Shown: positions 26,405 to 35,603, counted from the first letter of the stretch. The stretch is DNA of 64,000 bases from Alphaproteobacteria bacterium (GCA_017465945.1 JAFTVD010000026.1:52670-116669), one strand, 5' to 3'. A program made the numbers and translations. The notes: a model not told the origin generated them from the letters alone.

Positions 26405-27085
26405 CTAATAATTTTCAGGAATTGCTTTTAGTATATCATCTACCATTGAAGATGCTATCTTTGGCATATTTTGCCAAAAATTATTATACTGTTCTACTTG
26501 ATTTGGTTTACCAACAACATCACTTATAATCCTTAAAGATATAAATGATTTTTTATTAACATAACAAGTTTGTGCAACAGATGAGCTTTCCATATCAACA
26601 GCTAAAGCGTCTGAAAAATCGCTCTTAATTTCTTTTAAGCGATTTACATCTGTTAAAAACTGATCACCAGTTACTGTTAACCCCCATTTGAAACCTTGCT
26701 TACTTGCTATATCTTGAAAAGCATGGATTAATTTTTCATCTAGAGTGTAATATAATGGGAAATCTTGCACTTGACCTTTTTGATTAGGCTTACCACACCA
26801 AACATCATGATAACATACTTTATTTGCAAGAACAATATCACCTTGATTTAAGCTATCATCAATACCACCTGCAAGCCCTGTTGTAATAACAATATCTGCC
26901 CCATTATTTATAGCTTTACTCGTTGCTATTGCGGCATTTACTTTGCCTATACCTGATTTTATAAGATTTATTTCATGGTTATAAATATTTGTTGTCATAA
27001 CACCATCTTTTTCTTTAAAATCATACAAAGATAATATTGCATTAAATTCACTATCCATAGCTGTGATTATCGCTATTGTTGTCAT
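26405..27085 (-). CDS. mtnN: 5'-methylthioadenosine/S-adenosylhomocysteine nucleosidase
   Basis: 226 residues. Cleaves MTA and SAH, recycling methionine and SAM by-products. TTGLAGGID holds the phosphate/ribose-binding loop, and VDMESSSVAQ is the substrate Glu motif. It begins 10 bases after lexA ends, so it is in the lexA operon and probably shares SOS control. Start has an AGAGG site. Confidence 0.92.
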   Translation of the reverse strand: MTTIAIITAMDSEFNAILSLYDFKEKDGVMTTNIYNHEINLIKSGIGKVNAAIATSKAINNGADIVITTGLAGGIDDSLNQGDIVLANKVCYHDVWCGKPNQKGQVQDFPLYYTLDEKLIHAFQDIASKQGFKWGLTVTGDQFLTDVNRLKEIKSDFSDALAVDMESSSVAQTCYVNKKSFISLRIISDVVGKPNQVEQYNNFWQNMPKIASSMVDDILKAIPENY

Positions 27086-27095
27086 ATTTACCTCT

Positions 27096-27746
27096 TTAAT
27101 TATATTTACGAACTATACCATATAACACGCCTTGTATTTTTAGGCGGTCTGCAGTTATTTTGATAGGTTCATACTCTTTATTACAAGGTAGCAACCAAAC
27201 CTCATTGCCTGTTTTTTTATCTAGAATCTTAAGAGTTGCTTCTTCATTATCAACTAATGCTACAACAATTTGTCCGTTATTAGCACTATTTGTTCTTCTG
27301 ATAATAGCTGTATCACCATCAAAAATACCTGCCTCTATCATTGATTCACCTTCAATAGTTAGAGCATAAAGTTCTGACTTTGAAGAAAATGATTTTGGAA
27401 TATATATATATTCTGATGGATTAGCAATCGCCTCTATTGGTGTACCGGCTGCAATCTTACCGTATAATGGTATCATTAAAGAAAATTCTGTTTCTTCATT
27501 ATCATTTGCTATATTAGTAGTTTTATTCATTTGCTCTGGAAGTTTAATAACTTCTAGTGCTCTTGCTTTATGAGCAAGCTTACGAACGAATCCTCTTTCT
27601 TCTAGAGAGTTAAGAAGTGCATGTATTCCTGATTTAGACTTTAAGCCAACAGCCTCTTTCATCTCTTCAAAAGATGGGCAATGCCCTGTTTCTTTAATAA
27701 AATTATCAATATACATTAATAATGAATGTTGTTTAGGTGTTAACAT
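27096..27746 (-). CDS. lexA: LexA repressor
   Basis: 216 residues. Winged-helix DNA-binding domain (1-70), then a serine-protease dimer domain. The autocleavage bond is A100-G101, the nucleophile is S135 (GESM) and the general base is K173 (TLK). Start has an AGGAGG site. It represses itself through the box overlapping its promoter. Confidence 0.97.
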   Translation of the reverse strand: MLTPKQHSLLMYIDNFIKETGHCPSFEEMKEAVGLKSKSGIHALLNSLEERGFVRKLAHKARALEVIKLPEQMNKTTNIANDNEETEFSLMIPLYGKIAAGTPIEAIANPSEYIYIPKSFSSKSELYALTIEGESMIEAGIFDGDTAIIRRTNSANNGQIVVALVDNEEATLKILDKKTGNEVWLLPCNKEYEPIKITADRLKIQGVLYGIVRKYN

Positions 27747-27770
27747 ATTTCCTCCTATTAACTTTATTTT

Positions 27771-27785
27771 GTTCTACTTTAGTTC
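27771..27785 (-). promoter_or_regulatory. LexA box of lexA
   Basis: Direct repeat GTTC-N7-GTTC, the alphaproteobacterial LexA operator, perfect. It overlaps the -10 region of the lexA promoter. Confidence 0.9.
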
Positions 27786-27804
27786 TGTATTTTTCAAATG
27801 TCAA
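27776..27804 (-). promoter_or_regulatory. Promoter of lexA-mtnN
   Basis: Read on the minus strand: TTGACA (consensus), 17-base spacer, TAAAGT. The spacer and -10 are covered by the LexA box. Confidence 0.75.
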
Positions 27805-27896
27805 GATAAATTTATTGTTTTTTTTATTTACATTTTTACATTTAACCTTTTATCAACCTTTATGCTATAATTATAGCTATATTAACGGAGATTGAG

Positions 27897-28595
27897 ATGA
27901 GTATTTTTTCTTATAAGAGCTATAGCAACAGCAATAAACCTAAGAAACTTGTATTTTTTTTACATGGATACAATAGCTGTGTTGAAGATTTAGAGCCATC
28001 TATAGATATTTTGAAGCAACATATTAAAGATTGTTTGTTTATTGTCCCCTCTTCTTCTATGGTTTGCGAGCGTAACAACTTAAAAAAACAATGGTTTGCT
28101 TTAACGGATATTGATCCAGAGAGAAAAAGAAGAAAAATCGAAACTCCAACAGATGAAATTATTGAAATGTATAACAAAACTAGTTCTAGAATTAGTAAAG
28201 TTGCAAAAGATGTTAATTTACTAATATCTGAGATTCAAAAAGAATACAATATCTCAGATAAGAACACCTATGTTATGGGGTTTTCACAAGGTGCAATGCT
28301 TGCCATTTATGTTAGCCTTACAAGAGATAATGAAATTGCAGGTGCTTTTAGCTTTGCTGGGACTATTTGCGGAAAAGATAGCCTTGAAAAAGAAATAAAA
28401 TCATATCCTAATGTTTATCTTTTCCACGGAACTTCCGATTTATTTGTTCAATACAAGACTTTAGAATATACAAAAAGTTGGTTAGATAAACATGATATTT
28501 CATGGGAAGCTATTGAATATGATGATATTGAACATTATTTGATTGATGATGAAATGTATGATGCTATTGAAATAATAAAAAGAAAAGCTAGTTAG
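27897..28595 (+). CDS. Alpha/beta-hydrolase, phospholipase/carboxylesterase type
   Basis: 232 residues. FFLHGYNS marks the oxyanion strand and GFSQGAML the nucleophile elbow with the catalytic Ser. The Asp and His follow in the usual places (GTSDLFV and DDIEHYL). Resembles the YpfH/carboxylesterase-2 group. No signal peptide, so it is a cytoplasmic esterase of unknown substrate. The 3' end overlaps the convergent gene by 4 bases. Confidence 0.85.
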   Translation: MSIFSYKSYSNSNKPKKLVFFLHGYNSCVEDLEPSIDILKQHIKDCLFIVPSSSMVCERNNLKKQWFALTDIDPERKRRKIETPTDEIIEMYNKTSSRISKVAKDVNLLISEIQKEYNISDKNTYVMGFSQGAMLAIYVSLTRDNEIAGAFSFAGTICGKDSLEKEIKSYPNVYLFHGTSDLFVQYKTLEYTKSWLDKHDISWEAIEYDDIEHYLIDDEMYDAIEIIKRKAS

Positions 28596-29530
28596 TTATT
28601 TTTTATCCACTCATATAATTCATTAAAACGCTTTACAGAATTTGATGAGCTTAAATTGTTTGAGGTTATTTGCCATGCTTTATTAGCCTTTTGGGTAGCA
28701 ATATCTGTCATTTTAGTATAGTAACTAACTAAAGGCATTATATCATTGAAATTATTATAATAAACCAAACTATCTCCATAAATTTCATAAACTGCATTAT
28801 TTTTTGGGGTAAGAACAAGCGATCTTGATGCGGTTGCATTTATTATTTCTCTTGGAATAATATTATTTGTCTCATAATTATCAATAATAACAATTTTGGC
28901 TTGTGATAGAATTTTATTATCATTTTTTGCTATATCTTCGGATGACGCATCACCTTTAACACCGCTCTTCCAAAAACGACCCAAAAAATAAACATTATCA
29001 AAGGTCTTTAGATATTCTGATAATAAAGTATTAGCTTGTCTTTGTTCATAATAAACTATATTATATTTTTTACTCATAGCTAATGGATAAAATTCTGATA
29101 AATTTGCCCCTAAGGTAAATGTTGCTGATTTTATATTTAATCTCATATAATGTTCATATAGTTTTTGATGAGGAGTTAAAACTATTGGATGTTTTTTTAG
29201 ATTTTCCCAGTCATAAGGATAATATTCTTCTGCATAAACAAAATTGTGCTCAAATATAGTCTTATCCATTATTCCTCTAATATCGTTAGCGCTTTTAAAC
29301 CATATTGCAATTTTAGATTTATCTATTTTTTCGTTATTTACATAGACTTTATAGCCTGTTTTTTTTAACTCTTGAATAAAACCTCTTTCCTCTGATGAAG
29401 GATATTTATTTTTGGTAAACACATAAATATCATCAAAAGATGACAAAATAAACGGCAGTGTGCAAAGCACAACTGCCGTTACAACCAACAACACAAATAA
29501 AGATACTTTATGTGATGTTTTTACTGTCAT
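28592..29530 (-). CDS. Membrane-anchored CgeB-like glycosyltransferase, second copy
   Basis: 312 residues. One N-terminal membrane segment, then a domain with a YFLGRFWKS motif and a C-terminal part with PREIINATA, as in the glycosyltransferase-1-like CgeB/YkvP group. It is a diverged relative of the gene directly upstream (see FGRFWQGN there). The two touch end to start (29530/29531). The sugar and acceptor are not predictable. Start context is weak, so translation may depend on coupling. Confidence 0.65.
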   Translation of the reverse strand: MTVKTSHKVSLFVLLVVTAVVLCTLPFILSSFDDIYVFTKNKYPSSEERGFIQELKKTGYKVYVNNEKIDKSKIAIWFKSANDIRGIMDKTIFEHNFVYAEEYYPYDWENLKKHPIVLTPHQKLYEHYMRLNIKSATFTLGANLSEFYPLAMSKKYNIVYYEQRQANTLLSEYLKTFDNVYFLGRFWKSGVKGDASSEDIAKNDNKILSQAKIVIIDNYETNNIIPREIINATASRSLVLTPKNNAVYEIYGDSLVYYNNFNDIMPLVSYYTKMTDIATQKANKAWQITSNNLSSSNSVKRFNELYEWIKNN

Positions 29531-30547
29531 TTAGAGTTTTTTCTCATTAATTAAAAACTCAACCAAACCATTTAAGCGTTGTACAAAAGCATCAACATTA
29601 TATTCTGCTACTGCAATTCTATATGCTTTTTCTGCTTTTTCTGCACGAGCTTCTGGATTGTTAATGTATTGTTCATACAAAGATTTTAATTCTTCTGCAT
29701 TTTTGTACATTGGAATAGAATCGCCAAATACTGCTTCTATTTCTTTGTTATATGGTGCAATCATAAAACCTTTTGATGCCGCAATATCATATACACGTGA
29801 AGGAATTATAGCAACTTGAGATTCACGGTCTGAAATATTTACTAGGTTAATTTTTGCTGATGAAAAATAAGAACCTAAATCATTATCGTGAATATACTCA
29901 CCTTTGATGTATTTGTCATCGATGTTGCCTTGCCAGAATCTACCAAAAATTTCAACTGGTAAATCTGTTTGAAGAACAGTTGCGATGGCTGGACTATGAC
30001 GATCATTATCACCAACATACAACAAGTTACGCTCTAACTCAGGTTTTGGAGCTGGATAAAATACAGAAGGATCTGTAAATTCTGGTAAATACACACCAGC
30101 ATAACCTGTGCTCATTACATAGTTATAGAAATCATGGGAAGATGTTGCTATACCATCGTACGCATCAAGCTCTTCAGGAAGCAATGAATCAAAATCACGA
30201 ATGTATACTACATTAACGCCTTTTTTATTGGTCTTTAGCTCGTTAAATGGGTTATAACCACGAACATAAATATTTACACCAGCATCTTCAGATGTTGATG
30301 GATATAGGTTATCTTCTGTTGAGCTAACAACATTATAGCCTACACGAGAAAAAGCTCTTTCCATCGCACCATTAACATCAGCTCTATTCATTGTTCTATA
30401 TTGGCGCAACTCACCAATACGCAATGCTAATTTGTTTAAATCTACTCTACTTGATCCACCTTTGAAGGCAAATAAACATACTATCAAAACTAACAAAATT
30501 GCTGTTAGCACAGATAAAACTATTTTCATATTTTTATCACTCATCAT
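29531..30547 (-). CDS. Membrane-anchored CgeB-like glycosyltransferase, first copy
   Basis: 338 residues (start ATGATG; the second ATG has better spacing from GGGAG). One N-terminal membrane segment, then a GT-B-like domain with LLYVGDNDRHS, IFGRFWQGN and IPSRVYDIAAS, matching the C-terminal nucleotide-sugar-binding half of CgeB-type enzymes. The membrane anchor on a two-half glycosyltransferase with the catalytic part outside is unusual. Confidence 0.65.
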   Translation of the reverse strand: MMSDKNMKIVLSVLTAILLVLIVCLFAFKGGSSRVDLNKLALRIGELRQYRTMNRADVNGAMERAFSRVGYNVVSSTEDNLYPSTSEDAGVNIYVRGYNPFNELKTNKKGVNVVYIRDFDSLLPEELDAYDGIATSSHDFYNYVMSTGYAGVYLPEFTDPSVFYPAPKPELERNLLYVGDNDRHSPAIATVLQTDLPVEIFGRFWQGNIDDKYIKGEYIHDNDLGSYFSSAKINLVNISDRESQVAIIPSRVYDIAASKGFMIAPYNKEIEAVFGDSIPMYKNAEELKSLYEQYINNPEARAEKAEKAYRIAVAEYNVDAFVQRLNGLVEFLINEKKL

Positions 30548-30848
30548 TATCTCCCTGATATTACAAACATATTCTCTTTGCGAACAAAGAGTTTGAGGGT
30601 AGAATAGTTGTTATATATTTTTTTAACAAGATTTTTTTTCGAATTTACACAGATTTTAATTCAAATTTTACACTATTTATATTTTGGGGTTGACTTGATG
30701 CAAAAAAAGAAATATGTTTCTAGTTAGCAATATAAGTTTATGTGTATTATGATGTTTAAGACTCTTAAATAAATTGAGGATTTCTTTATCTAAATTTTAC
30801 ACCTATGGCTTATGTTGTTTTGTGATTATTAATTTAAACTAAAAAAAC
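30548..30848. other. Divergent intergenic region
   Basis: 301 bases. For the minus gene it holds a 7-bp hairpin with a TTCG loop (30574-30591) in the leader. For the plus gene there is a promoter (see next entry). Nothing else was recognised; the rest is A/T-rich. Confidence 0.5.
30690..30718 (+). promoter_or_regulatory. Promoter of the solenoid gene at 30849
   Basis: TTGACT, 17-base spacer, TATGTT. This leaves a leader of about 120 bases without a Shine-Dalgarno sequence. Confidence 0.45.
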
Positions 30849-31838
30849 ATGAGAAATTTTAGTGAAGAGGCGTTTGAGAATGGAGGAATGTCCGTTCTTG
30901 AGTATTTCTCTGAAAAAGAGAATCAAGAGAGTTTATTAAATGAAGTTAAACAATTTGGTGATGCAGAGTTGTCTGGAGCTTTTGAGGAGCTTTTTTTAGA
31001 TGACAACAATCCCATTACTATCAAGAAGAAATTAAGCAAACTTCTTGAGAGTAATAGTCAACGTGAGTTGGTAAAAGAATGTATTGCCATTAAAGATTAT
31101 GCTTTTATTAAAAAGCTTTTGAAAAGAAAAGATGTCGATTGGTATGCCGAAAGACTCATTGTTGAAATTGGCGATATTGGTTTGATTAATCTTTTGCTTA
31201 ACCGAAGCAATTTGGGGTGGGCTTCTCAAGGGCTGATTGCGGAGATGAACAACAAAGAATGGACTTTAAAACTCTTGAAGAAACAAAGAGATTTATCTCC
31301 ACATGTAAAAGATTTCGTGGTCGATAATTGTGATGATGAATGTGTCATTAAACTTGTAAAGTGGTGTTATTTACCTTATGAGGTTCTTTTTTCTATTGTG
31401 AAAAAAAGAAGCGAAGCTTGCGTAAAAGAAATTGTGAGCAAATATTCTTTCCTTCCTGACAATATTCTTATTGAAATTGTTAAGATTGGAAATTTTGAAC
31501 TTACTGATAGCTTGCTTTCAAAACACCATCTTTCTGACAATGTTTTAGCTTACATTGTTGATATGAAAGATGAGAAGCTTATTAGGAAAATATCACACTT
31601 TAAATCTTTAGGTCCTTTGACACAAAAGGCAATTGTTCGATGTGGAAATGCCGAATTTATACGAGAAGTAATGCATCAATTCTATCTTGTTCCAGGCATT
31701 AAAGCTTTTATTGTTAAAACTCTTAATCCTCTTTTAATTAAGGAATTTGTGGGAACTTTCAAAGATCTTAACAAAGTTGAACGAGACATTGTTCTTTCTG
31801 CAAAGAATCCTGAATTAATTAGATTATTGAATGCTTAA
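30849..31838 (+). CDS. Alpha-solenoid helical-repeat protein
   Basis: 329 residues. About nine repeats of 26-27 residues from residue 75 onward, each with two helices and a loose pattern of N.ELI..LL....L......IV. No catalytic motif, no signal peptide, no membrane segment. Such right-handed solenoids usually bind proteins or peptides. A similar protein is encoded at 35604-36359. It starts with no Shine-Dalgarno sequence and has its own promoter and terminator. Family not recognised. Confidence 0.75.
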   Translation: MRNFSEEAFENGGMSVLEYFSEKENQESLLNEVKQFGDAELSGAFEELFLDDNNPITIKKKLSKLLESNSQRELVKECIAIKDYAFIKKLLKRKDVDWYAERLIVEIGDIGLINLLLNRSNLGWASQGLIAEMNNKEWTLKLLKKQRDLSPHVKDFVVDNCDDECVIKLVKWCYLPYEVLFSIVKKRSEACVKEIVSKYSFLPDNILIEIVKIGNFELTDSLLSKHHLSDNVLAYIVDMKDEKLIRKISHFKSLGPLTQKAIVRCGNAEFIREVMHQFYLVPGIKAFIVKTLNPLLIKEFVGTFKDLNKVERDIVLSAKNPELIRLLNA

Positions 31839-31853
31839 TTGAGAGTTAAAGAC

Positions 31854-31893
31854 TAAAAAAAGACGCTACCTTATTGGTAGCGTCTTTTTTTTA
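31854..31893. terminator. Bidirectional terminator
   Basis: 13-bp stem (aaaagacgctacc / ggtagcgtctttt), 5-base loop, T run on both strands; overlaps the stop of the convergent gene. Confidence 0.9.
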
Positions 31894-32250
31894 TTTATTG
31901 TTTTTAGGTTTGAACGACTTCATATATTTATTAAACTCTTTTATTTGCTCATTCCCCCAACCCATTACATAATTATCACCTAATATGATAAATGGAGTGC
32001 CTAGTGTTTGCTCTGGAACTTTAAACTTTCTTGCATAACGAAGCATATGACTCATATTTGAACCTTCTCTAATATTGAGTTCTTTAATATCATAATTTTT
32101 ATAATAACGTTCCATATACTCATGAGCATTTATACAATGACCACACCCTGGTTGTGAAAAAACATAGACACGATTGGTTGAGCTTTCCTCTTTGCATGAA
32201 GTGGTTAAAAAGCATAACCCCATGATAATAACTGCAAATAAACGTTTCAT
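31891..32250 (-). CDS. Glutaredoxin-like lipoprotein
   Basis: 119 residues from the ATG at 32250 (AAGGA site), not the ATG 24 bases upstream. Lipobox LTTSC puts the lipidated Cys at about 18. The mature part is a small thioredoxin/glutaredoxin fold with PGCGHC near its start and the cis-proline in GTPFIILG. Likely a periplasmic, membrane-tethered thiol exchanger. The partner is unknown. Confidence 0.75.
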   Translation of the reverse strand: MKRLFAVIIMGLCFLTTSCKEESSTNRVYVFSQPGCGHCINAHEYMERYYKNYDIKELNIREGSNMSHMLRYARKFKVPEQTLGTPFIILGDNYVMGWGNEQIKEFNKYMKSFKPKNNK

Positions 32251-32416
32251 TACTAAAATTCCTTTTAATATCATTCTACTTTTATTTCTTATATAATGTA
32301 TATTACAAAAACTTAAAGCTAATATTTATTTTATACACTTATATTCTTGACATAGATTAATTTTTAGTATTTACTTTTGGGTGGTTTAAACAATTAATTA
32401 TAAAGGACATTAGGTT

Positions 32417-33940
32417 ATGGCTCTTAAAAACATTAGAGAAGACAGTTATCCTGACTGGTATCAAAACGTTGTTGCAAGCGCTGATATGGCCGAAGTTTCA
32501 TCATCTCCTGGTTGTATGGTTATTAAACCTTGGGGATATGGAATTTGGGAGCGTTTACAACGTTTATTAGATGAGAAAATTAAGGAAACAAATCACGAAA
32601 ACTGTTATTTCCCGATGTTCATCCCTTTAAGTTATTTCCAAAAAGAAGCAGAACATGTTGAAGGTTTTGCTAAAGAAATGGCTGTGGTGACACATTCGAG
32701 ATTAGCATCTATTGACGGCAAGTTAGTCCCTGCTAGTCCGCTTGATGAGCCCCTAATTGTTCGCCCTACTTCTGAAACAATTATTGCAGATTCTTTTTCT
32801 AAATGGGTTCACTCTTATAGAGATTTACCTGTTATGATAAATCAATGGGCGAATGTGGTTAGATGGGAAATGCGCCCTCGCCTATTTTTGAGAACTCGTG
32901 AATTTTTGTGGCAAGAAGGACATACTGCTCACAGTACTTTTGATGAAGCTGAAAAAGAAGCTGAAACAATGCTAGAGGTTTACAAAGATTTATGTGAAAA
33001 CGATATGGCAATGCCTGTATTAACAGGTAAGAAGCCTGAATATGATAAGTTTCCTGGTGCTGTTAATACATATTGCATTGAAGCTATGATGCAAGATGGT
33101 CGTTCTTTACAGGCTGGAACTTCTCACTTTTTGGGGCAAAACTTTGCTAAATCTGCAAACATTAAATTTGTTAATCAAAATAATGAGCAAGAGTTTGCAT
33201 ACACAACTTCTTGGGGGGTATCTACTCGTCTTATTGGTGGTTTAATTATGACACATGGTGATGATGAAGGAATGGTTGTTCCGCCAAAGCTTGCTCCTTA
33301 TCAAGTTGTTATTATTCCTTTATTAAAAGATAAGGCTCGTGAAAATGAGATTTTAAGTTATGCTGAAAAATTAAGAGATGAACTTAAATCAAAAGTTTTT
33401 GCTAGTGAAAAAGTTAGAGTAAAACTTGATAATCGTTTAAAAGATAGCATTGATAAAATGTGGGAATGGACTAGAAAAGGTGCTCCTATTATTATCGAGG
33501 TTGGTCCTAAAGACTTAGATAAGAATGCATTAATGTTCAGAAATCGTATTTATATCAATGATAAAGAACGTTGGAAAAATTTTGAAGATTTTGATAGTTT
33601 TGTTAATAGCATTTCTGATAAATTGAAGGATATTCAAGATGAAATGTTAAAACGAGCTGTTGAGCGTATGGAAAATAATATCGTTACAGATATTAAAACA
33701 CCTGAAGAATTTGAGGTATATTTTAAAAATTCCAATGTATTCTTGGAAAATAGTAAAAATGCTCCGAAAGTTGCTTTTGTTAAAGGCAAATGGTCTGGTG
33801 ATGATGATACCATTGAAAAGCTAAAAGAAATGCGTATTTCAATTAGAGCTATTCCATTTGAACAAAGTGGCACTGAAGGCGTATGTCTTGTTAGTGGCAG
33901 AAAAGCAACAATAGATGTTATCTATGCTCGTTCATACTAG
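32417..33940 (+). CDS. proS: Prolyl-tRNA synthetase, archaeal/eukaryotic type
   Basis: 507 residues. Charges tRNA-Pro. Class II core: motif 2 is around RPRLFLRTREFLW, and the QEGHTAH stretch follows. The protein lacks the bacterial editing insertion and ends in a C-terminal extension that closes with a tyrosine (ARSY), both marks of the archaeal/eukaryotic type. Most alphaproteobacteria carry a shorter bacterial ProRS of about 440 residues, so this copy is probably of transferred origin. No second proS is in view. Start has an AAAGG site. Confidence 0.93.
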   Translation: MALKNIREDSYPDWYQNVVASADMAEVSSSPGCMVIKPWGYGIWERLQRLLDEKIKETNHENCYFPMFIPLSYFQKEAEHVEGFAKEMAVVTHSRLASIDGKLVPASPLDEPLIVRPTSETIIADSFSKWVHSYRDLPVMINQWANVVRWEMRPRLFLRTREFLWQEGHTAHSTFDEAEKEAETMLEVYKDLCENDMAMPVLTGKKPEYDKFPGAVNTYCIEAMMQDGRSLQAGTSHFLGQNFAKSANIKFVNQNNEQEFAYTTSWGVSTRLIGGLIMTHGDDEGMVVPPKLAPYQVVIIPLLKDKARENEILSYAEKLRDELKSKVFASEKVRVKLDNRLKDSIDKMWEWTRKGAPIIIEVGPKDLDKNALMFRNRIYINDKERWKNFEDFDSFVNSISDKLKDIQDEMLKRAVERMENNIVTDIKTPEEFEVYFKNSNVFLENSKNAPKVAFVKGKWSGDDDTIEKLKEMRISIRAIPFEQSGTEGVCLVSGRKATIDVIYARSY

Positions 33941-33960
33941 ATTTAGCATTTTATATTTAT

Positions 33961-33990
33961 AAAAAGGCTATGTTTTCATAGCCTTTTTTT
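33961..33990 (+). terminator. Terminator after proS
   Basis: 12-bp stem (aaaaaggctatg / catagccttttt) with a TTTT loop and a T run. Confidence 0.9.
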
Positions 33991-34105
33991 GTTTCCAAAT
34001 CAATTTTAGACAAATTTGTCATTTTATTGTTGCATAATTATTTTTTTTATGTTATCGTCTGCTCTAGAGTTATATATTTATGTTAAATTTATAAATTTGT
34101 TTATT

Positions 34106-34471
34106 ATGGCAAAAAAAGAAGTTTCGTTAAATTACTTCATTAATCTTGGCGTGCTTGCTAAGATATTCGAAGTTAAAAGGACTAGTCTTGGTTTTGGTAT
34201 TGCGGAAACCATTTTAGATGACAGTGAGTGTGATTTTCTTCCTATTGTTACAATTAAAGAAACAGATGAGTACATCAACTTGATTTCAGGACGTAGGGAA
34301 AAAACATCTTATGCAGCAGGTTTGAAGCAGAGTGTTTACAAAGCTGTTGTTTGTATTGATGTAGAAGCTCAAGCTTTTGTGTTTAACACAAATCGTTCTA
34401 AGTGTGTTGTTTCCAAAGAAATTCTTGTTAAAAACTTTGGAAATGAAATTGTTAAATCCAAAAAAATCTAA
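34106..34471 (+). CDS. Small hypothetical protein, paralogue A
   Basis: 121 residues from the ATG at 34106 (upstream starts in the same frame would add a hydrophobic tail with no ribosome binding site). Not recognised. It shares two blocks with the next gene: YINLISGR versus YIDLLSGR, and KEILVKNFG versus KEILVKNYG. Beta-rich, soluble. No Shine-Dalgarno sequence. Confidence 0.65.
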   Translation: MAKKEVSLNYFINLGVLAKIFEVKRTSLGFGIAETILDDSECDFLPIVTIKETDEYINLISGRREKTSYAAGLKQSVYKAVVCIDVEAQAFVFNTNRSKCVVSKEILVKNFGNEIVKSKKI

Positions 34472-34475
34472 AATC

Positions 34476-34886
34476 ATGACACCTACTGATTTACGTTTAG
34501 GACACAACGATTTTGATATCGCTGATGTCGAAGAAAATGTTGTACACACTTGTTTGGGACACAATGATTTTGAGGAAGAGAAAAAAATTCCACAAATTTC
34601 ACGTTCCCTTCTTTCGATGGCTTACAAAGAAGATAAAGCAAAACTTCGTTTTGGTGTGGTTGATATTGGAAATGGTCCAAGACCTGTTGTCTTTATTGAC
34701 GATGAAAATTCGTATATCGACCTTCTTTCTGGTAGAGTATTAATGATTGAATTCATGGTTGTTGAAGAATACGCTACTGTAAGTTATTATGGCGGTACAT
34801 TCAAGTTCCACGGTGAAAGAACCATAGCGTTTATTGACAAAGAAATTCTTGTCAAAAACTATGGCTTAGGAATCATCAAAGACTAA
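34476..34886 (+). CDS. Small hypothetical protein, paralogue B
   Basis: 136 residues from the ATG at 34476, four bases after paralogue A ends. It shares two conserved blocks with paralogue A and also contains an internal short duplication (LGHNDF twice, residues 8-13 and 27-32). No signal peptide and no Shine-Dalgarno sequence, so it may depend on coupling. Function unknown. Confidence 0.6.
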   Translation: MTPTDLRLGHNDFDIADVEENVVHTCLGHNDFEEEKKIPQISRSLLSMAYKEDKAKLRFGVVDIGNGPRPVVFIDDENSYIDLLSGRVLMIEFMVVEEYATVSYYGGTFKFHGERTIAFIDKEILVKNYGLGIIKD

Positions 34887-34894
34887 CGAACAAT

Positions 34895-34928
34895 AAAAAA
34901 CCTGCTCTATAAAAGAGCAGGTTTTTTA
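34895..34928 (+). terminator. Terminator after the paralogue pair
   Basis: Stem cctgctct / agagcagg extended by A and T runs, loop of 5. Confidence 0.9.
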
Positions 34929-34935
34929 TTTTTTC

Positions 34936-35502
34936 TTAAAAGTTTCTTATTGGGTAAGGACTAAACTTAACATACGTTTCTTTATCATGAAGACCGGTGT
35001 AATGATACATTGCTTCTTTTGCAACACTTTCAAGTTTATACCCCGAACGTTTGGCAACACCTGAAGAGTTTATGTTGTTAATATCACAACAAATCGTAAC
35101 TCTGTGCATACCATGTTCAAAAAGTTCCTTTTCTAGAGCCAAAACAGCTTCTGTCATATAACCTTTTTTAGTCTCGCTTGTTCGGAGCCAATAACCAAGC
35201 TCTGCACTTTGGTCCATAAAGCTAATACAATGAGCTCCTATGCACCCTAAAAACTTGTGAGTGCCTAGCTCATAAATATCATAAGCCCATTCATCATCTT
35301 CATCCCATTTTTGATGAAACATATCTGTTGCTTTTACAACATCTTCATAGTTTTTTGTCCCATCAACCCAAAAAAGATATTCACGAATAACGGCCCTACT
35401 CTCTTCTATTGCTGGCCACATATCTACATCGTGGTCATGCTCTCTTTTTAGAAGTATTATGCGATCGGCTATAATACTTTCTTTTAATTTAAACTTTTCC
35501 AT
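34936..35502 (-). CDS. GNAT N-acetyltransferase, RimJ/RimL type
   Basis: 188 residues. The second ATG of the start region (35502) has the better spacing from AAGGA. Ordered parts: IADRIILLKRE, GCIGAHCI strand, LGYWLRTSETKKGYMTEA (the acetyl-CoA loop, with a lysine-glycine turn), and NINSSGVAKRSGY. RimJ/RimL-type enzymes acetylate ribosomal proteins or small amines; the target here is unknown. Confidence 0.85.
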   Translation of the reverse strand: MEKFKLKESIIADRIILLKREHDHDVDMWPAIEESRAVIREYLFWVDGTKNYEDVVKATDMFHQKWDEDDEWAYDIYELGTHKFLGCIGAHCISFMDQSAELGYWLRTSETKKGYMTEAVLALEKELFEHGMHRVTICCDINNINSSGVAKRSGYKLESVAKEAMYHYTGLHDKETYVKFSPYPIRNF

Positions 35503-35557
35503 AACCATTCCTTTTTTATTTTGTTGTACGATATATGATTTTTAATATTTTAGCAAT

Positions 35558-35600
35558 AAAAATCCCCAAACTTGTGTAAAAACACAAAAATGGGGATTTT
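35558..35600 (-). terminator. Terminator after the second solenoid gene
   Basis: Stem of about 10 bp (aaaatcccca / tggggatttt) with a long loop that holds a smaller GTGT/ACAC stem; T run on the minus strand. Confidence 0.75.
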
Positions 35601-35603
35601 AAG

